Positions 41,956 to 51,908 of a DNA stretch of 64,000 nt are shown here, in pieces. The DNA lies in the NCBI GenBank assembly GCA_903824675.1, contig CAIJXV010000102.1:21668-85667 (forward strand), given 5' to 3'. Source of the DNA: an uncultured bacterium (lineage in GTDB: Bacteria > Verrucomicrobiota > Kiritimatiellia > CAIKKV01 > CAIJXV01). The translations under genes were made by a program, and so were the position numbers. How positions within the stretch are numbered: position 1 is the stretch's first letter; each line of letters starts with the position of its first letter. The notes under the pieces are model-generated. The model worked only from the letters and a program-made list of their open reading frames with translations. It was not told the DNA's origin and made no database searches.

Positions 41956-44823
41956 TCACCATTGTTCATCCGCCTGAGGGCCGGCAGGAGTTGCGATAGC
42001 CGGGGGCAGGTCTTCGATCGTGTCGGCCGAGGCGGGTGCCGGAGCCGGGGGAGGGGAGACGGCCGGGGAGAGTGCATCGGGACGACTGGAGGCGGGGACG
42101 GCTATGGGGGCCGTTTGATCGGCCGATACAGGGGTATTGGTGCCTACTGCACCTGTCGGGTGGGCTGTAACTTTGCTTTTGTCAAAGAGATGGACATTGA
42201 GACGATCAAGGGCACCGATCCGGGCCACAAAGGGATCCTGCCGGGAGGAAAGAAGCCGATTGGCCAGATTATCCGTGTGTGTTTCATCCGCGGTATAGTC
42301 CCGCGCTGCCATGGCGAGGATGTTCGCCGCCTGAGCCGGCGAGACTTCCGCCGGAGCTAATTCAGAGCCTTGTCCGATCGTCAGGATCACGCCGGTCAAC
42401 TGGCCTTCAGCGCCATAGAGGCCGGTAATTTTCTCAGGAGAGATGGCTTTGAAATCCTTGATGAGCGGACTGTTCGCCGGGATACGACCAATTTTTGCTC
42501 CGGGCATGAGGCCGGGCCATTGGGTGGCAAAATCATAGGTAACGCCCGCCCGTTGCCCGACGACGATAAACCCTGTTCCGGAGACATAGCGTTTGATGAC
42601 TTCACGTCCAATGGCGTCGAACCCGGAGTTGTCGGGTTCAACATAGAGGACGGGGATGCGGTTGATAAAAGCCGCGGGGGTTTGGAGGCTGACCTTAATC
42701 AGGGTTGCGGGACTCTCATTGCGGCGGCCCCGATTAAACAGTTGGAGGGCTTGGGCGGTGAGGTTGGCGCTTCCTTCCGTCTCGCTGAGGGCCAGGTAAC
42801 CCAGGACGGGCTCGCGGAGACCCCCAAAGAGAAAGATCATGGCGTAGGCGGTACTGAGAGAACGGCCTTCAAGTTGATAGGGACGAACGTTAAGTTGGGC
42901 GGTTAACCGGGAACGATAGTTTGCTGCTTTGAAAGGGGTGCGTTCCTCTTGGGGGAGCTTGCTCATCTGCTCGTCATGGGCCACGCGCGCCAATTCAACC
43001 CGGTATTCGAGATAAGAAGAGGAGTAGGAGAGGGGATTGGGCGTAGTCCATCCGCCATCGTCCTTCTGCATGTAGACGATGCGATGAGCCAGCTGAGCCC
43101 AGAGTTCGCGGCGCTCTTCCTCCAGGGTTCCCGGTAAACGATGGATAAAGGCCATTTGCATAAAGAAATCAAACGGGTCGCCCTGCCGTCCAACGATGGG
43201 CGCCGCGTTGCTGGAAGAGACGTAGGCTTCGGCGATCTTGAGTTCGGCTTCCCGACCTTTATTGACCTGGGCTCCAAATTTGCTTCGCAAGGTGTTCATG
43301 CCGACGATCTGTCCGGCACAGAGGAGTGCGTTGATCCCCTGAAGCGTGTGAACCGGGAGGGAATCGGATTGCAGTTTCAAGGTTTGTTCGGCAGTAATTG
43401 GCGTAAACCCGAACGGCTGGAATGAATTGATGGGTTGGTGCACATTACAGGCATCCCATGTCCCGTCGGCATTTTGGCGGGAGGCGATGGCATTGGCTGC
43501 GCGAGCTAGGATGGCACTGGGGGTTTCCGGCGGAAGCACCGGCGACTTGGTGGCACCTAGCGGGCGCCAGGTTGTCTTCGGAAGGCAATTATTAAGAGCG
43601 GCTTCGCGCAGGGCAAAGAGAACTAACGCGGTGGTTTCGATGTCGCCCATATTTTGTGTGTAAAAATAAAAGGGCAGGCCGGGAAGGGTAACGGTGTCTT
43701 CCTTGGATAAACCCAGGACCAGGGGGGCGGTAACGGATTCGAATCGGGTCCCTTGCATAGTGACTGATTTGTATTGTTCGATGAACGATTTAAATGCCAG
43801 CTCTGCGTCCTCGGCCGGCTTGACCCGGGCCTTTTGGGTGGGGGCTTCCTTAAGTTTGACTTTGGCCTTATCCCAGCGATCCGACAGATTTCGCTCGTGG
43901 GCGATCATGGCGGCAAATAGGTCAGTGCGAACACAGATGGGTCCCCAGAGGCCACGCCCGGGACCTTCCACGATCTGTCCGTCGACCAATTTGCTGATCA
44001 TCATGTCGCGCAAAGGGAAGAACTCGGGGTCGGTAACATTGCAGAAGGCGGCGACGAGCCAGGCGAGGTCAAAGGTGGTATCCGGTATGCCGCGAAGGGT
44101 CAGGTCGCTTTTGAGGGTTCGGATGGCGGTTTTGACCAGTCCCGTCTGTCCAACGGCATTGCATTCCAGGATGGCATAGAGTGCCAATCCGTTCATGCCT
44201 AGAAAATGGTTAGGCCAGGTGGTTTCTGTGTCATAAACCGCGTTGCTCTGGCCCAGAACGACTGTTTCCATCTTAACGATGGGCCCATTGGTGTCGCGGA
44301 CTTCGCCTTCGATTTTGATGATCGGACCGTTGGTGTCGCGCACCTCGCGTTCGACGAGGTTGGATCCCGTCGTTTTATAGCCGATCAGGCGTTGCTTGGT
44401 AACCTTCTGGATTTTTCGGGTTGCGTCGACGGATGCTCCCTCGCCGACCGCGGCCATAGTTTCATAACTTTCGTAAATGGGTTCCTGAATCGGAACGGGA
44501 ACCATGACTTTTTTATAGCGGACTTCATTTTTTCGGTAGCGGACTTCAACCTGTTTGGTTTCAACATCCTTGTATCCCGTGACGAAGCGTTTGATGATCG
44601 GTTGAACCAGGTAACCGGTCTCGTTTGTTTCGATATCCGACAGCAGATAATGGGTGCCGCAGACGATGGCGGCGCGGGTGGCGAGATTGAGTGTGTCTGC
44701 GTCGAGTTGGGTCGTGGGGGGGATGAGAGGAAGCGTTGCCGGGGCGGCCCAACCCCACCGGATAAAAAACAACAATAACGCTACGGGGAACACTCGATAA
44801 AGTCGGTTTCGGGAAACGGTCAT
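41956..44823 (-). CDS. Large secreted terpene-cyclase-fold protein, paralog A
   Basis: 955 residues with a signal peptide (FPVALLLFFIRWGWAAP). Residues about 90-210 hold charged strands and linker (KNEVRYKKVMVPVPIQEPIYES). This is followed by alpha/alpha repeats with QW-like motifs (NAIASRQNADGTWD, RIVYMQKDDGGWTTP). A C-terminal globular region has VLYVEPDNSGFDAIGREVIKRYVSGTGF and PGLMPGAKIGRIPANSP, similar in style to DUF4159-like domains, where a glycine-rich loop follows a helix. The tail is Pro/Ala-rich. GAAAGGG is the ribosome-binding site. It is a tandem paralog of the next gene and a relative of the membrane-anchored protein at 29.4-31.0 kb. Function unknown; envelope or export role inferred. 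Confidence 0.75.
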   Translation of the reverse strand: MTVSRNRLYRVFPVALLLFFIRWGWAAPATLPLIPPTTQLDADTLNLATRAAIVCGTHYLLSDIETNETGYLVQPIIKRFVTGYKDVETKQVEVRYRKNEVRYKKVMVPVPIQEPIYESYETMAAVGEGASVDATRKIQKVTKQRLIGYKTTGSNLVEREVRDTNGPIIKIEGEVRDTNGPIVKMETVVLGQSNAVYDTETTWPNHFLGMNGLALYAILECNAVGQTGLVKTAIRTLKSDLTLRGIPDTTFDLAWLVAAFCNVTDPEFFPLRDMMISKLVDGQIVEGPGRGLWGPICVRTDLFAAMIAHERNLSDRWDKAKVKLKEAPTQKARVKPAEDAELAFKSFIEQYKSVTMQGTRFESVTAPLVLGLSKEDTVTLPGLPFYFYTQNMGDIETTALVLFALREAALNNCLPKTTWRPLGATKSPVLPPETPSAILARAANAIASRQNADGTWDACNVHQPINSFQPFGFTPITAEQTLKLQSDSLPVHTLQGINALLCAGQIVGMNTLRSKFGAQVNKGREAELKIAEAYVSSSNAAPIVGRQGDPFDFFMQMAFIHRLPGTLEEERRELWAQLAHRIVYMQKDDGGWTTPNPLSYSSSYLEYRVELARVAHDEQMSKLPQEERTPFKAANYRSRLTAQLNVRPYQLEGRSLSTAYAMIFLFGGLREPVLGYLALSETEGSANLTAQALQLFNRGRRNESPATLIKVSLQTPAAFINRIPVLYVEPDNSGFDAIGREVIKRYVSGTGFIVVGQRAGVTYDFATQWPGLMPGAKIGRIPANSPLIKDFKAISPEKITGLYGAEGQLTGVILTIGQGSELAPAEVSPAQAANILAMAARDYTADETHTDNLANRLLSSRQDPFVARIGALDRLNVHLFDKSKVTAHPTGAVGTNTPVSADQTAPIAVPASSRPDALSPAVSPPPAPAPASADTIEDLPPAIATPAGPQADEQW

Positions 44824-44942
44824 GATCGGCCCTTTCAGTTGATGTCAGAATCTGGCGTGAAGGAGGGTACCCCCCGTCAGCTCGATCGATAGTGTGTTGG
44901 GCCGGGTATAAAGCGTCAAGGATAAAGTGGCAGGATTAAGTG

Positions 44943-47672
44943 TCACCATTTTTCGTCAGACTGGTTCCCGACGGCCGGAGCCAGTGCAGCCGGAGTTTCC
45001 CGAGAATCCATGGGCTGTTCCTCTGAAGGTGGCGGAATGGGGGGCGAGGGGAGGTGATCGAGGGATTCATCCGCTTCGGCCGGGGGATGGGGAGTGGGGT
45101 TTGCTGCAGGCGCAGGCGGGGCTTGCGTGAGTTTGCTGCGGTCGAAGGGTCGCGCATTGAGGAGATCAATGGCGCCAATCCTGACGACGAAGGGATCGTC
45201 GCCCGGTGGCAGCAATTGGCCCGGAGCCGGGTCTGTATCTGAGCTATATTCGCGGCTGGCGAGGGAAACAAGGAGCGCTGCTTGCTGGGGAGAAACCGCG
45301 CCGCCGGCGGGTTGGGCACGGGGAGCGATGTTGAGGAGAATTCCGGTGAGTTGTCCTTCGGTACCATAGAGACCGATGATTTTATCCGGGCTGACGGTCT
45401 GTTGGTTTTTAAAAAACGGGCTGGTGGAGGGTAGTTTTCCGTTTTTTGAGCCGGGGATTAAAGCTGTCCATTGGGTTGCGAAATCGGTGGCTGCCTCTGC
45501 CGGCTGACTGAGGACGAGGAATCCGGCACCCGAGACATACCGTTTAATGACTTCGAGGGCGATGGAGTCGAGGCCCTCCGGGCTGGATTGGACATAGAGG
45601 ACCGGCAGTCGGTTGATAAATGAGGCGGGTGTTTGACGTGTGACCCGGATCAGGGTGGCGGGTGCCCCGCGGCGATTCCGATTGACGTGTTGGAGGGCCT
45701 GTGCAGGAATAGGCCCCGAGGAATCAGCGGAACCGATGGCGAGTGAGCCGAAGACCGGCTCTCGGAGTCCGCCCAACAGAAATATCATTGCCGAAGCCGT
45801 ACTGTATGCGCGACCCTCCATTTGATTATTTCGATGGGTTAGGAAATTCCGACGAAAGACGACAGGATTGAAATCCTTATCCTTTTTGCGGACGTTACGT
45901 TCGTTATGGATGGAGCGATTGTCTTCGCCACAACAGACTCGAAATTCGAGTACCGAAGACGAGGGGGTGGGGACATCCTGGGAAATCCATCCGCCATCGT
46001 CCTTCTGTTGATTCAAGACTTGGACTGCAATTTGAGCCCAGAGATCGCGTCGTTCTTCTTCAGAATTGCCGGGCTGAAGGTGGATTTCGGCTAATTGCTG
46101 GTACAGATCAAAAGGGTGACCTAGTCCGGCAGGACCGAAAGTTGCGGGGGGGGCTGCGATGTAGGTTTTGGCGATTTTAAGCCGGTTTTCAAGGGCGCGA
46201 TCGAGATTGGATTTGAATTTCTCGGCTAATTTTGTCATGCCGACAATTTGACCCGCAGCGATAAAGGCATTCACCCCCTGAAGAGACGCGAGAGGGGTAG
46301 CGGCAGATGGCAGGTTGAAAACTTCACTCGCGGCGAGTGGCGGGAAACCCAGAGGGGCGAAAGCCGTAATGGTTTGGTGGACATTACATTGATCCCAGGA
46401 TCCATCGGGTTTCTGTCGGGCGGCGATGGCATTGGCCGCACGGGCTAAAATGATGTCCGGTGTTTCGGGTTGGAGGACGGGCGACTGGGTGGCGCCAAGA
46501 GGGCGCCAGACCGTCTTTGGGAGACAGTTGTTTTTTGCGGCTTCCCGGAGCGCAAAAAGGGCCAGTGCGGAATTTTCAATATCGCCGAGGTTTTGAGTGT
46601 AAAAATAAAAGGGAAGACCCGGCAGAATGACCGTGTCTTCTTTGGACAAGCCAATGATGAGTCGCTCGGTACAGGTTTCGAAGCGTAGCCCGTGTTGAGT
46701 GATGGGCTTATATTGGATTTGAAAGTTCCTGAAAGCAGATTCTGCATCTTGTACGCTTTTGAGACGGGATTTATTGTCGGGCAACTCCTTGAGTTTGGCC
46801 TTGGCTTTGTCCCAGCGATCCGCCAGATTGCGTTCATGGGATATCATGGCGGCCAGGAGGTCCGTGCGGATGGACACAGGCCCCCAGAGTCCTCGACCCG
46901 GGGATTCGACAATCTGACCATCCAGTAATTTGCTGATCATTCGGTCCCGATTGGCGAAAAACTCCTTGTCGTTGACCAGTGAGAATGCTGCGACAAGCCA
47001 GGCGAGATCAAAGGTAGTATCGGGAATGCCGCGGAGAGTGAGGTCGCTGTCCAGCGTTCGAATCGCGGTTTTAACCCATCCATCCTGTTCAACGGCGCCA
47101 CTCTTGAGAAGGGCATAGAGCGCCATGCCGTTCAGGCCAAGGAAATTATTAGGCCAGGTGATCTTGCTTTCGTAAATAGGATTTTTGTATTGGAAATGTT
47201 TCTCGACGATAGGGCCATTGGGATCCAGGACGAGACGTTCCTGGGTCTTGCCGGTATCTTCCCATCCAATAATACGTTGCTTGGTGAGCTTTTTGATTTT
47301 TCGCGTGGCATCCGTTGACTGACCTTCTTTCGAGGTCCCCATGGTTTCGTATTTTTCATAAACCGGCTTTTTAAGGGGGACGACAACTTTCTTGTAATGT
47401 AATTCGATGGGAATCTTTTCCTGGTATTCTTTGATTTGTTTGATGATCAAGGGTGGGACCAAGTAGCCGGTTTCATTGGTTTCGATATCAGAGAGCAGGT
47501 AGCGGGCACCGCAGACAAGCGCGGCGCGGGTGGCGAGACTGAGATTGTCGGCGTCGATTTGGGTGGATGCAGGAATCGGGGGGAGCAGCGGAGGGGGGGC
47601 GGCGAAGAGGGATACCGGAAGACCGGAGAGGATCAGGGCGGACAGGAGTGCAATACATCGATGCGTGCACAT
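44943..47672 (-). CDS. Large secreted terpene-cyclase-fold protein, paralog B
   Basis: 909 residues from the ATG at 47672 (GGAGG eight bases upstream); a longer open frame to 47768 is ignored. The signal peptide is CIALLSALILSGLPVSLFAAP. Domain order matches paralog A: NLSLATRAALVCGARYLLSDIE, a YKNPIYES linker, QW-like repeats (NAIAARQKPDGSWD, QVLNQQKDDGGWIS), then VLYVQSSPEGLDSIALEVIKRYVSGAGF and a Pro-rich tail. High similarity to A through most of the length shows gene duplication. It lies 119 bases upstream of A in the same direction, so both are probably co-transcribed. Confidence 0.75.
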   Translation of the reverse strand: MCTHRCIALLSALILSGLPVSLFAAPPPLLPPIPASTQIDADNLSLATRAALVCGARYLLSDIETNETGYLVPPLIIKQIKEYQEKIPIELHYKKVVVPLKKPVYEKYETMGTSKEGQSTDATRKIKKLTKQRIIGWEDTGKTQERLVLDPNGPIVEKHFQYKNPIYESKITWPNNFLGLNGMALYALLKSGAVEQDGWVKTAIRTLDSDLTLRGIPDTTFDLAWLVAAFSLVNDKEFFANRDRMISKLLDGQIVESPGRGLWGPVSIRTDLLAAMISHERNLADRWDKAKAKLKELPDNKSRLKSVQDAESAFRNFQIQYKPITQHGLRFETCTERLIIGLSKEDTVILPGLPFYFYTQNLGDIENSALALFALREAAKNNCLPKTVWRPLGATQSPVLQPETPDIILARAANAIAARQKPDGSWDQCNVHQTITAFAPLGFPPLAASEVFNLPSAATPLASLQGVNAFIAAGQIVGMTKLAEKFKSNLDRALENRLKIAKTYIAAPPATFGPAGLGHPFDLYQQLAEIHLQPGNSEEERRDLWAQIAVQVLNQQKDDGGWISQDVPTPSSSVLEFRVCCGEDNRSIHNERNVRKKDKDFNPVVFRRNFLTHRNNQMEGRAYSTASAMIFLLGGLREPVFGSLAIGSADSSGPIPAQALQHVNRNRRGAPATLIRVTRQTPASFINRLPVLYVQSSPEGLDSIALEVIKRYVSGAGFLVLSQPAEAATDFATQWTALIPGSKNGKLPSTSPFFKNQQTVSPDKIIGLYGTEGQLTGILLNIAPRAQPAGGAVSPQQAALLVSLASREYSSDTDPAPGQLLPPGDDPFVVRIGAIDLLNARPFDRSKLTQAPPAPAANPTPHPPAEADESLDHLPSPPIPPPSEEQPMDSRETPAALAPAVGNQSDEKW

Positions 47673-47807
47673 GACAGGGCCTCCGAGGAACAGGTTGATC
47701 TTCAGGGAAAACAGGTGAAATCTATATTTTTCTTTGTGCCATACTCGCTTATTTAGCGGAAGGGTCATGGGGAATAATAGTTACCGTGTATGCAGACGCG
47801 GTCCCCT

Positions 47808-48344
47808 TTACATCCCGTAGAGTTTTGCCAGGGTTTCAGCCGTAGGGAGGGTGGTATATTCCTCGCCTTGGGGACCGACGAATTTGTCTTTGATTCTCAA
47901 AATCGGAATCTCGGTGCGCAGTCCATTGGAATTCAAAATGGAAACCTTGACCAAATCAATGCCGGGTTGAAGATCAGTCGCCGGCAGAGATCGGATTTTT
48001 TTGGATGATTTTGGGCGATGTCGGGATGTCGGCTGGGATGAGACGGGCGGAAGGGCGCCCGAATAATATCCATACGGGAAGCCGAATCCATCATCATATC
48101 CGTTGGAATAATAAGGGGAGGTGTTATATCCGTAGGACCGATGACCATGGTGGCTGTATCGCGATGCGATGTGATTGCCCGCCACCGCGCCGACCGGGGC
48201 AGCAATCCACGGCGAAAGGCCTTTGACATTGTTGGCGACGACCAGTCCGGATCCCGTGCCAATAAGAGTCCCGAAAGTTCGGCTATCCGCCTGTACTGAC
48301 AAGGTAGCCGCGAGCAGAGTAAAAGCTAGAATCATTGATTTCAT
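47808..48344 (-). CDS. Small secreted protein with Gly-rich and Tyr-rich segments
   Basis: 178 residues from the ATG at 48344. The signal peptide is KSMILAFTLLAATLSVQA. A glycine-zipper-like stretch (FGTLIGTGSGLVVANNVKG... APVGAVAGNHI) is followed by a His/Tyr/Gly/Ser-rich low-complexity region and a Pro/Lys segment. A conserved-looking C-terminal part (VSILNSNGLRTEIPILRIKDKFVGPQGEEY) ends with PTAETLAKLYGM. The frame could extend to 48509 but that adds 55 residues before the signal peptide. Glycine zippers often mark membrane-inserting proteins; the function is unknown. Confidence 0.65.
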   Translation of the reverse strand: MKSMILAFTLLAATLSVQADSRTFGTLIGTGSGLVVANNVKGLSPWIAAPVGAVAGNHIASRYSHHGHRSYGYNTSPYYSNGYDDGFGFPYGYYSGALPPVSSQPTSRHRPKSSKKIRSLPATDLQPGIDLVKVSILNSNGLRTEIPILRIKDKFVGPQGEEYTTLPTAETLAKLYGM

Positions 48345-48474
48345 TTTTGAATTATACCTTTGATTGCGAATAAACACCAATTCTTTGCGCTGTCGCGATA
48401 ATTCCAAATTCCGGTCCAGGCTCCATGCGGCGACCCCAGGAAGACGGATGGGGTAATAGGAAAAACGTCGGGCG

Positions 48475-49131
48475 TCAGCCCGTGGCGTGGATAAGTCGGA
48501 GAAGATCAAGAGCAGCGGAAGTGGGATCGGGAGCGGCCGTTACCGCGGAAACGAGCGCGATGACCCTGACACCCCGTTGACGGAGGCCGGGAATATGTTC
48601 CGGCTTGATGCCTCCCATGACGGAAAAGGGGACCTGGAGGGTGGGAATGATCGATTCCAACCCCTTCCATCCGAGGAATTCACCCGACCAGATTTTTGTC
48701 TGGGTTGGAAACAGGGGGCCCACGTTAACATAGGATGCGCCATCCGCCTGGGCCTGAAGAGCTTCAGCGATCGAATGCGTGGAGGCTCCGATCAGAAGGT
48801 GGGGGGCGATTTTGCGGGCAGGGCGAAGAGGGAAATCATCTTGGCCCAGATGGACACCATCTGCCTCGATGGCGAGAGCGGCATCCAGGCGGTCATTGAG
48901 AATCAGGAGCGCGCCATACCGATGGGTTAAGTTCCGGGCTTTTTCGGCGAGGACGAAATAGTCGCGCGGAGAAAGTTCTTTTTCGCGGAGTTGGATGAGC
49001 GATACCCCGGCGTCGAGGGCGGCCTGTAGAATGTCGAGAGTGGATCGACCGGCGGAGGCAGAGGCAGACGATACCAGATAAAGGCCGGCGGCATTAAACT
49101 GAGCAAGCCGTTCATCATGCGTCTTGGTCAT
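48475..49131 (-). CDS. thiE: Thiamine-phosphate synthase
   Basis: Joins the hydroxymethylpyrimidine and thiazole halves to thiamine phosphate. 218 residues from the ATG at 49131 that overlaps the thiH stop (ATGA). Diagnostic stretches: VSLIQLREKELSPRDY, ILNDRLDAALAIEADGVHLGQDD, LIGASTHSIAEA, VNVGPLFPTQTK and FSVMGGI near the end. It is the last gene of a thiG-thiH-thiE operon under a TPP riboswitch. Confidence 0.95.
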   Translation of the reverse strand: MTKTHDERLAQFNAAGLYLVSSASASAGRSTLDILQAALDAGVSLIQLREKELSPRDYFVLAEKARNLTHRYGALLILNDRLDAALAIEADGVHLGQDDFPLRPARKIAPHLLIGASTHSIAEALQAQADGASYVNVGPLFPTQTKIWSGEFLGWKGLESIIPTLQVPFSVMGGIKPEHIPGLRQRGVRVIALVSAVTAAPDPTSAALDLLRLIHATG

Positions 49132-50279
49132 GCGGGCACCGTTCGATAGAGGGATTCCCAATTTTTAAAGATCGGCTCCAAACCCTTGTTTTTGAGGGCG
49201 CGGGAAAAGGTGGGAAGATCCCGGTCGTCATGGATGATAAATTGCCCATCGGCGGCCGGCTGGGGGGTTTGGTATCCGCCGACCGTGGTCCGGCTGGCAA
49301 TGCTCATTTTGTTAATGCCGACTCCGGCCATACCATCGCGGAAGGCGGGGCTTTCTCGGGTTGAGAGAGACATGCTGACGGTGGGCAGGCAGATGCGAAA
49401 GGCCCAGATAATTTGGGCGAGGAGCCGTTCATCGACGGGGAACGACGGTTGGAAATCACCGGCCTGAGGGCGAATCCGGGGGAAGGCGAGCGTGATTTCG
49501 GATTTCCAGAACCGTCGTTGGAGTTGGCGAACATGCCGGTAGAGGGATAGGGCGTCGGAAAGCGGATCGGCGAGGCCCCATAGCGCGCCGAGGCCGACGG
49601 AGCGTATGCCGGCATCCAGTGCGCGAGAAGGAGCATCGAGGCGGGCGTCATAATCGCGTTTGGGGCCCCAGCGATGGAGAGTGGCATAATCCGTGCGCTG
49701 GTAGGTTTCCTGGTAAAGGGAAACGGCGGTGCACCCTGCACAGGCCAGACGGTGATACTCCGCCTTTTCCATGGGAAAGACCTCAAGGGTGACCCGGTGG
49801 AAATGATGCGAGGCTTGGTGAATGGCGGTCTCGAGGTAATTGACATCGGCTTGAGGCGCGCGTTCTCCCGTCAGGAGAAGAATTTCCTCGAAACCGAGGG
49901 TCTTGATGGCGAGGAGTTCGCTTTCAATTTCCTTGAGGGCAAGCGCACGACGAGGCCGGGGTCGATCAGCGGCGAACCCACAATAAATGCAGCCCCCCGA
50001 ACAGATATCCGAAAGATAGAGGGGAATATAGAGGGCGATGGTCCGTCCGAAATGGCGGACGGTAAGGCGTTGGGCATGCTGGGCAATGGTTTCGAGGAAG
50101 GGTTGGGCGGCGGGAGACAGAAGGGCGGCGAGGTGGGACTCATTGGGAGTTTCTGCGGACAGGGCGTCTTCTACATCACGGGCGGACAGGTGAAGAATCC
50201 GGGTTCGCCAGGGAAGGGGGGAGAGATCGTCTGGCCATGAGTTGGTAAGGGCCGCAGGTGCCGGAAGAGAATGTGTCAT
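49128..50279 (-). CDS. thiH: 2-iminoacetate synthase (radical SAM)
   Basis: 383-residue radical SAM enzyme making dehydroglycine from tyrosine for the thiazole ring, found mainly in anaerobes. The 4Fe-4S binding motif is CSGGCIYC (CxxxCxxC) in [31 protein letters not shown] and FPRIRPQAG are family stretches. It overlaps thiG by ATGA and thiE by ATGA, so all three are coupled. Use of ThiH rather than the oxygen-dependent ThiO fits an anaerobic host. Confidence 0.95.
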   Translation of the reverse strand: MTHSLPAPAALTNSWPDDLSPLPWRTRILHLSARDVEDALSAETPNESHLAALLSPAAQPFLETIAQHAQRLTVRHFGRTIALYIPLYLSDICSGGCIYCGFAADRPRPRRALALKEIESELLAIKTLGFEEILLLTGERAPQADVNYLETAIHQASHHFHRVTLEVFPMEKAEYHRLACAGCTAVSLYQETYQRTDYATLHRWGPKRDYDARLDAPSRALDAGIRSVGLGALWGLADPLSDALSLYRHVRQLQRRFWKSEITLAFPRIRPQAGDFQPSFPVDERLLAQIIWAFRICLPTVSMSLSTRESPAFRDGMAGVGINKMSIASRTTVGGYQTPQPAADGQFIIHDDRDLPTFSRALKNKGLEPIFKNWESLYRTVPA

Positions 50280-51073
50280 GCGTCAGCCCCGGCGGGTGGG
50301 CTCAGAAAAGCGGTGAGCGGGCTGGTGGCGGAGGCGGAGGCAGATCGTTCCATGAGTCCGGCGCGGAATGCACGGCGGCCGGCGCAGACGGCTTCAGCGA
50401 AGGCGACGGCCATCTCGACCGGTTCTCCGGCGGCAGCGATGGCACTATTGACGAGGACTGCACTGCAGCCCATTTCCATGGCTTGGGCGGCATCGGAGGG
50501 GGCGCGTAATCCGGCGTCGACGATCACTGGAATACGGCTGTCGGCCAGGATGATTCGGATCATATCGAGGGTGGCCAGACCGCGGCCAGATCCAATGGGT
50601 GCGCCGAGGGGCATGACTGCGGCGCAGCCGAGATCTTCAAGTCGCTTGGCGAGGACGGGATCGGCCGGGATATAGGGAAGCACTTGGAAACCGAGTGGAA
50701 CTAAACGTCGGGCGGCTTCATAGGTTTCGATGGGGTCGGGGAGAAGATGATGAGGATTGGGATGAATTTCGAGTTTGACGAAAGAAGACCCGGTTAATTC
50801 CCGTCCGAGCAAGGCAGCTTGGACGGCTTCTTCGGCATTGCGGGCGCCGGATGTATTGGGGACCAGGCAGAGGCCAGGGATCTTCAGCAGGGGGGCACAG
50901 AGATCGTCTGCGGGGGTCTCGCGATTAAAGCGGCGGAGCGCAACGGTAACCAGTTGGGCACCGGAGGCCATGAGGGAGCGAGCCATGAGGTCAGAATTGG
51001 CGAATTTCCCGGTGCCGAGAAACAACCGAGAGGAAAAAGACTGTCCACCCAAAGAGAAAATGTCAGTATTCAT
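50276..51073 (-). CDS. thiG: Thiazole synthase
   Basis: 265-residue TIM-barrel enzyme condensing DXP, dehydroglycine and ThiS-thiocarboxylate. The start is ATG 51073, directly after the TPP riboswitch. [12 protein letters not shown] and [18 protein letters not shown] (with the Schiff-base lysine region), [15 protein letters not shown] and [30 protein letters not shown] are conserved. The carrier ThiS and adenylyl transferase ThiF are not encoded here. Confidence 0.96.
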   Translation of the reverse strand: MNTDIFSLGGQSFSSRLFLGTGKFANSDLMARSLMASGAQLVTVALRRFNRETPADDLCAPLLKIPGLCLVPNTSGARNAEEAVQAALLGRELTGSSFVKLEIHPNPHHLLPDPIETYEAARRLVPLGFQVLPYIPADPVLAKRLEDLGCAAVMPLGAPIGSGRGLATLDMIRIILADSRIPVIVDAGLRAPSDAAQAMEMGCSAVLVNSAIAAAGEPVEMAVAFAEAVCAGRRAFRAGLMERSASASATSPLTAFLSPPAGADA

Positions 51074-51077
51074 ATGA

Positions 51078-51146
51078 TTCCCTACGCCGGAATAACCCGG
51101 ATCAGGTTCGACGGGTATGATCTCAGCCCGCAAGGGCACCCCGAAC
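51078..51146 (-). promoter_or_regulatory. TPP riboswitch (THI box)
   Basis: Reading the minus strand gives GGGGTGCCC, GGCTGAGATCATACCC and GAACCTGATCCGGGTTA followed by GCGTAGGGAA, the THI box in order. It ends only a few bases before the thiG start, and AGGGAA (the likely ribosome-binding site) lies in its 3' stem, so control is probably by blocking translation. No terminator sits between. Confidence 0.93.
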
Positions 51147-51207
51147 AAATACAATAGAGATTGCCGAAGGGGGTGTCAAAAGTATTTTTGTGAACGACGG
51201 CGCCAGA

Positions 51208-51603
51208 TTAATGTTGATAGGAAGTGGCAAATTCCCGCTGAATGGCGTGAAGCAGGATCGTCGGATCGATGGGCTTGATCAAACACTGGCGGGCATCGAG
51301 TTGATGGGCCATGCCGATGAGGACGGGATGTGGACAACCGGTGATGATGATGACCTTGATGGCCGGATGGTCGCGCCGGAGGGTTTTAAGGGTATCGATT
51401 CCATGCATCGTTGGATCCAAGGCGAAATCGAGAAGGGTAAGATCGATGGATTCAGTGGCACAGGCTTTGATTGCGGCGGAGCCATTGGTAACACTGATCG
51501 GACAAAATCCCTGATCGGTCAGAAGATCCCACAGCGTTTGCCGAACCAAGGGATCGTTATCGACGATCAGGATGCGATTCGACGGCTTGGCGAGGGATAT
51601 CAT
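51208..51603 (-). CDS. Single-domain response regulator receiver
   Basis: 131 residues, one REC domain and no output domain. RILIVDNDPLVRQTL holds the acidic pair, Asp59 in LTLLDFALDP is the phospho-acceptor, TG in VIIITGCP and Lys in CLIKPID complete the active site. It may act as a phosphate shuttle or a partner of the histidine kinase gene 0.9 kb away. It is transcribed in the same direction as that operon but separated by a small membrane peptide gene. Confidence 0.88.
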   Translation of the reverse strand: MISLAKPSNRILIVDNDPLVRQTLWDLLTDQGFCPISVTNGSAAIKACATESIDLTLLDFALDPTMHGIDTLKTLRRDHPAIKVIIITGCPHPVLIGMAHQLDARQCLIKPIDPTILLHAIQREFATSYQH

Positions 51604-51665
51604 GGTGAATACCTTGTAGACAGATTGTCCTGGAGAGCCTCATGCCATCCGTTGTCCGGTCTCTC

Positions 51666-51806
51666 CTATCGGCAGAATCCGGTGACGATAAAACATCCTA
51701 AAGCAATGCCCAGCACCAGGATTGCAGCGACAGCCCAGACGATTGCTCCGGCCCCCTCTTGTTTCTCTTCGATCAGACAAATCGGATCCAAGTCTGTTTT
51801 TTTCAT
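51666..51806 (-). CDS. Predicted 46-residue single-span membrane peptide
   Basis: ATG 51806 to TAG 51666. The N-terminal ~18 residues are charged (MKKTDLDP... EEKQEG), followed by one membrane helix (AIVWAVAAILVLGIALGCFIV) and a short FCR end. The ribosome-binding site is weak (TTGGGC). Coding is supported only by the uninterrupted hydrophobic segment and the position between the receiver and the LuxR-type regulator, so it could be noise. Confidence 0.4.
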   Translation of the reverse strand: MKKTDLDPICLIEEKQEGAGAIVWAVAAILVLGIALGCFIVTGFCR

Positions 51807-51908
51807 GTGCCCAATATATCCGGACACTTGAATTCTGTCTGTAGTCCAGGCACCCTACTGCGTGTAAGGTTTGGATTACAAATTCATGGGGTTGGACCTG
51901 GCTGTTCG

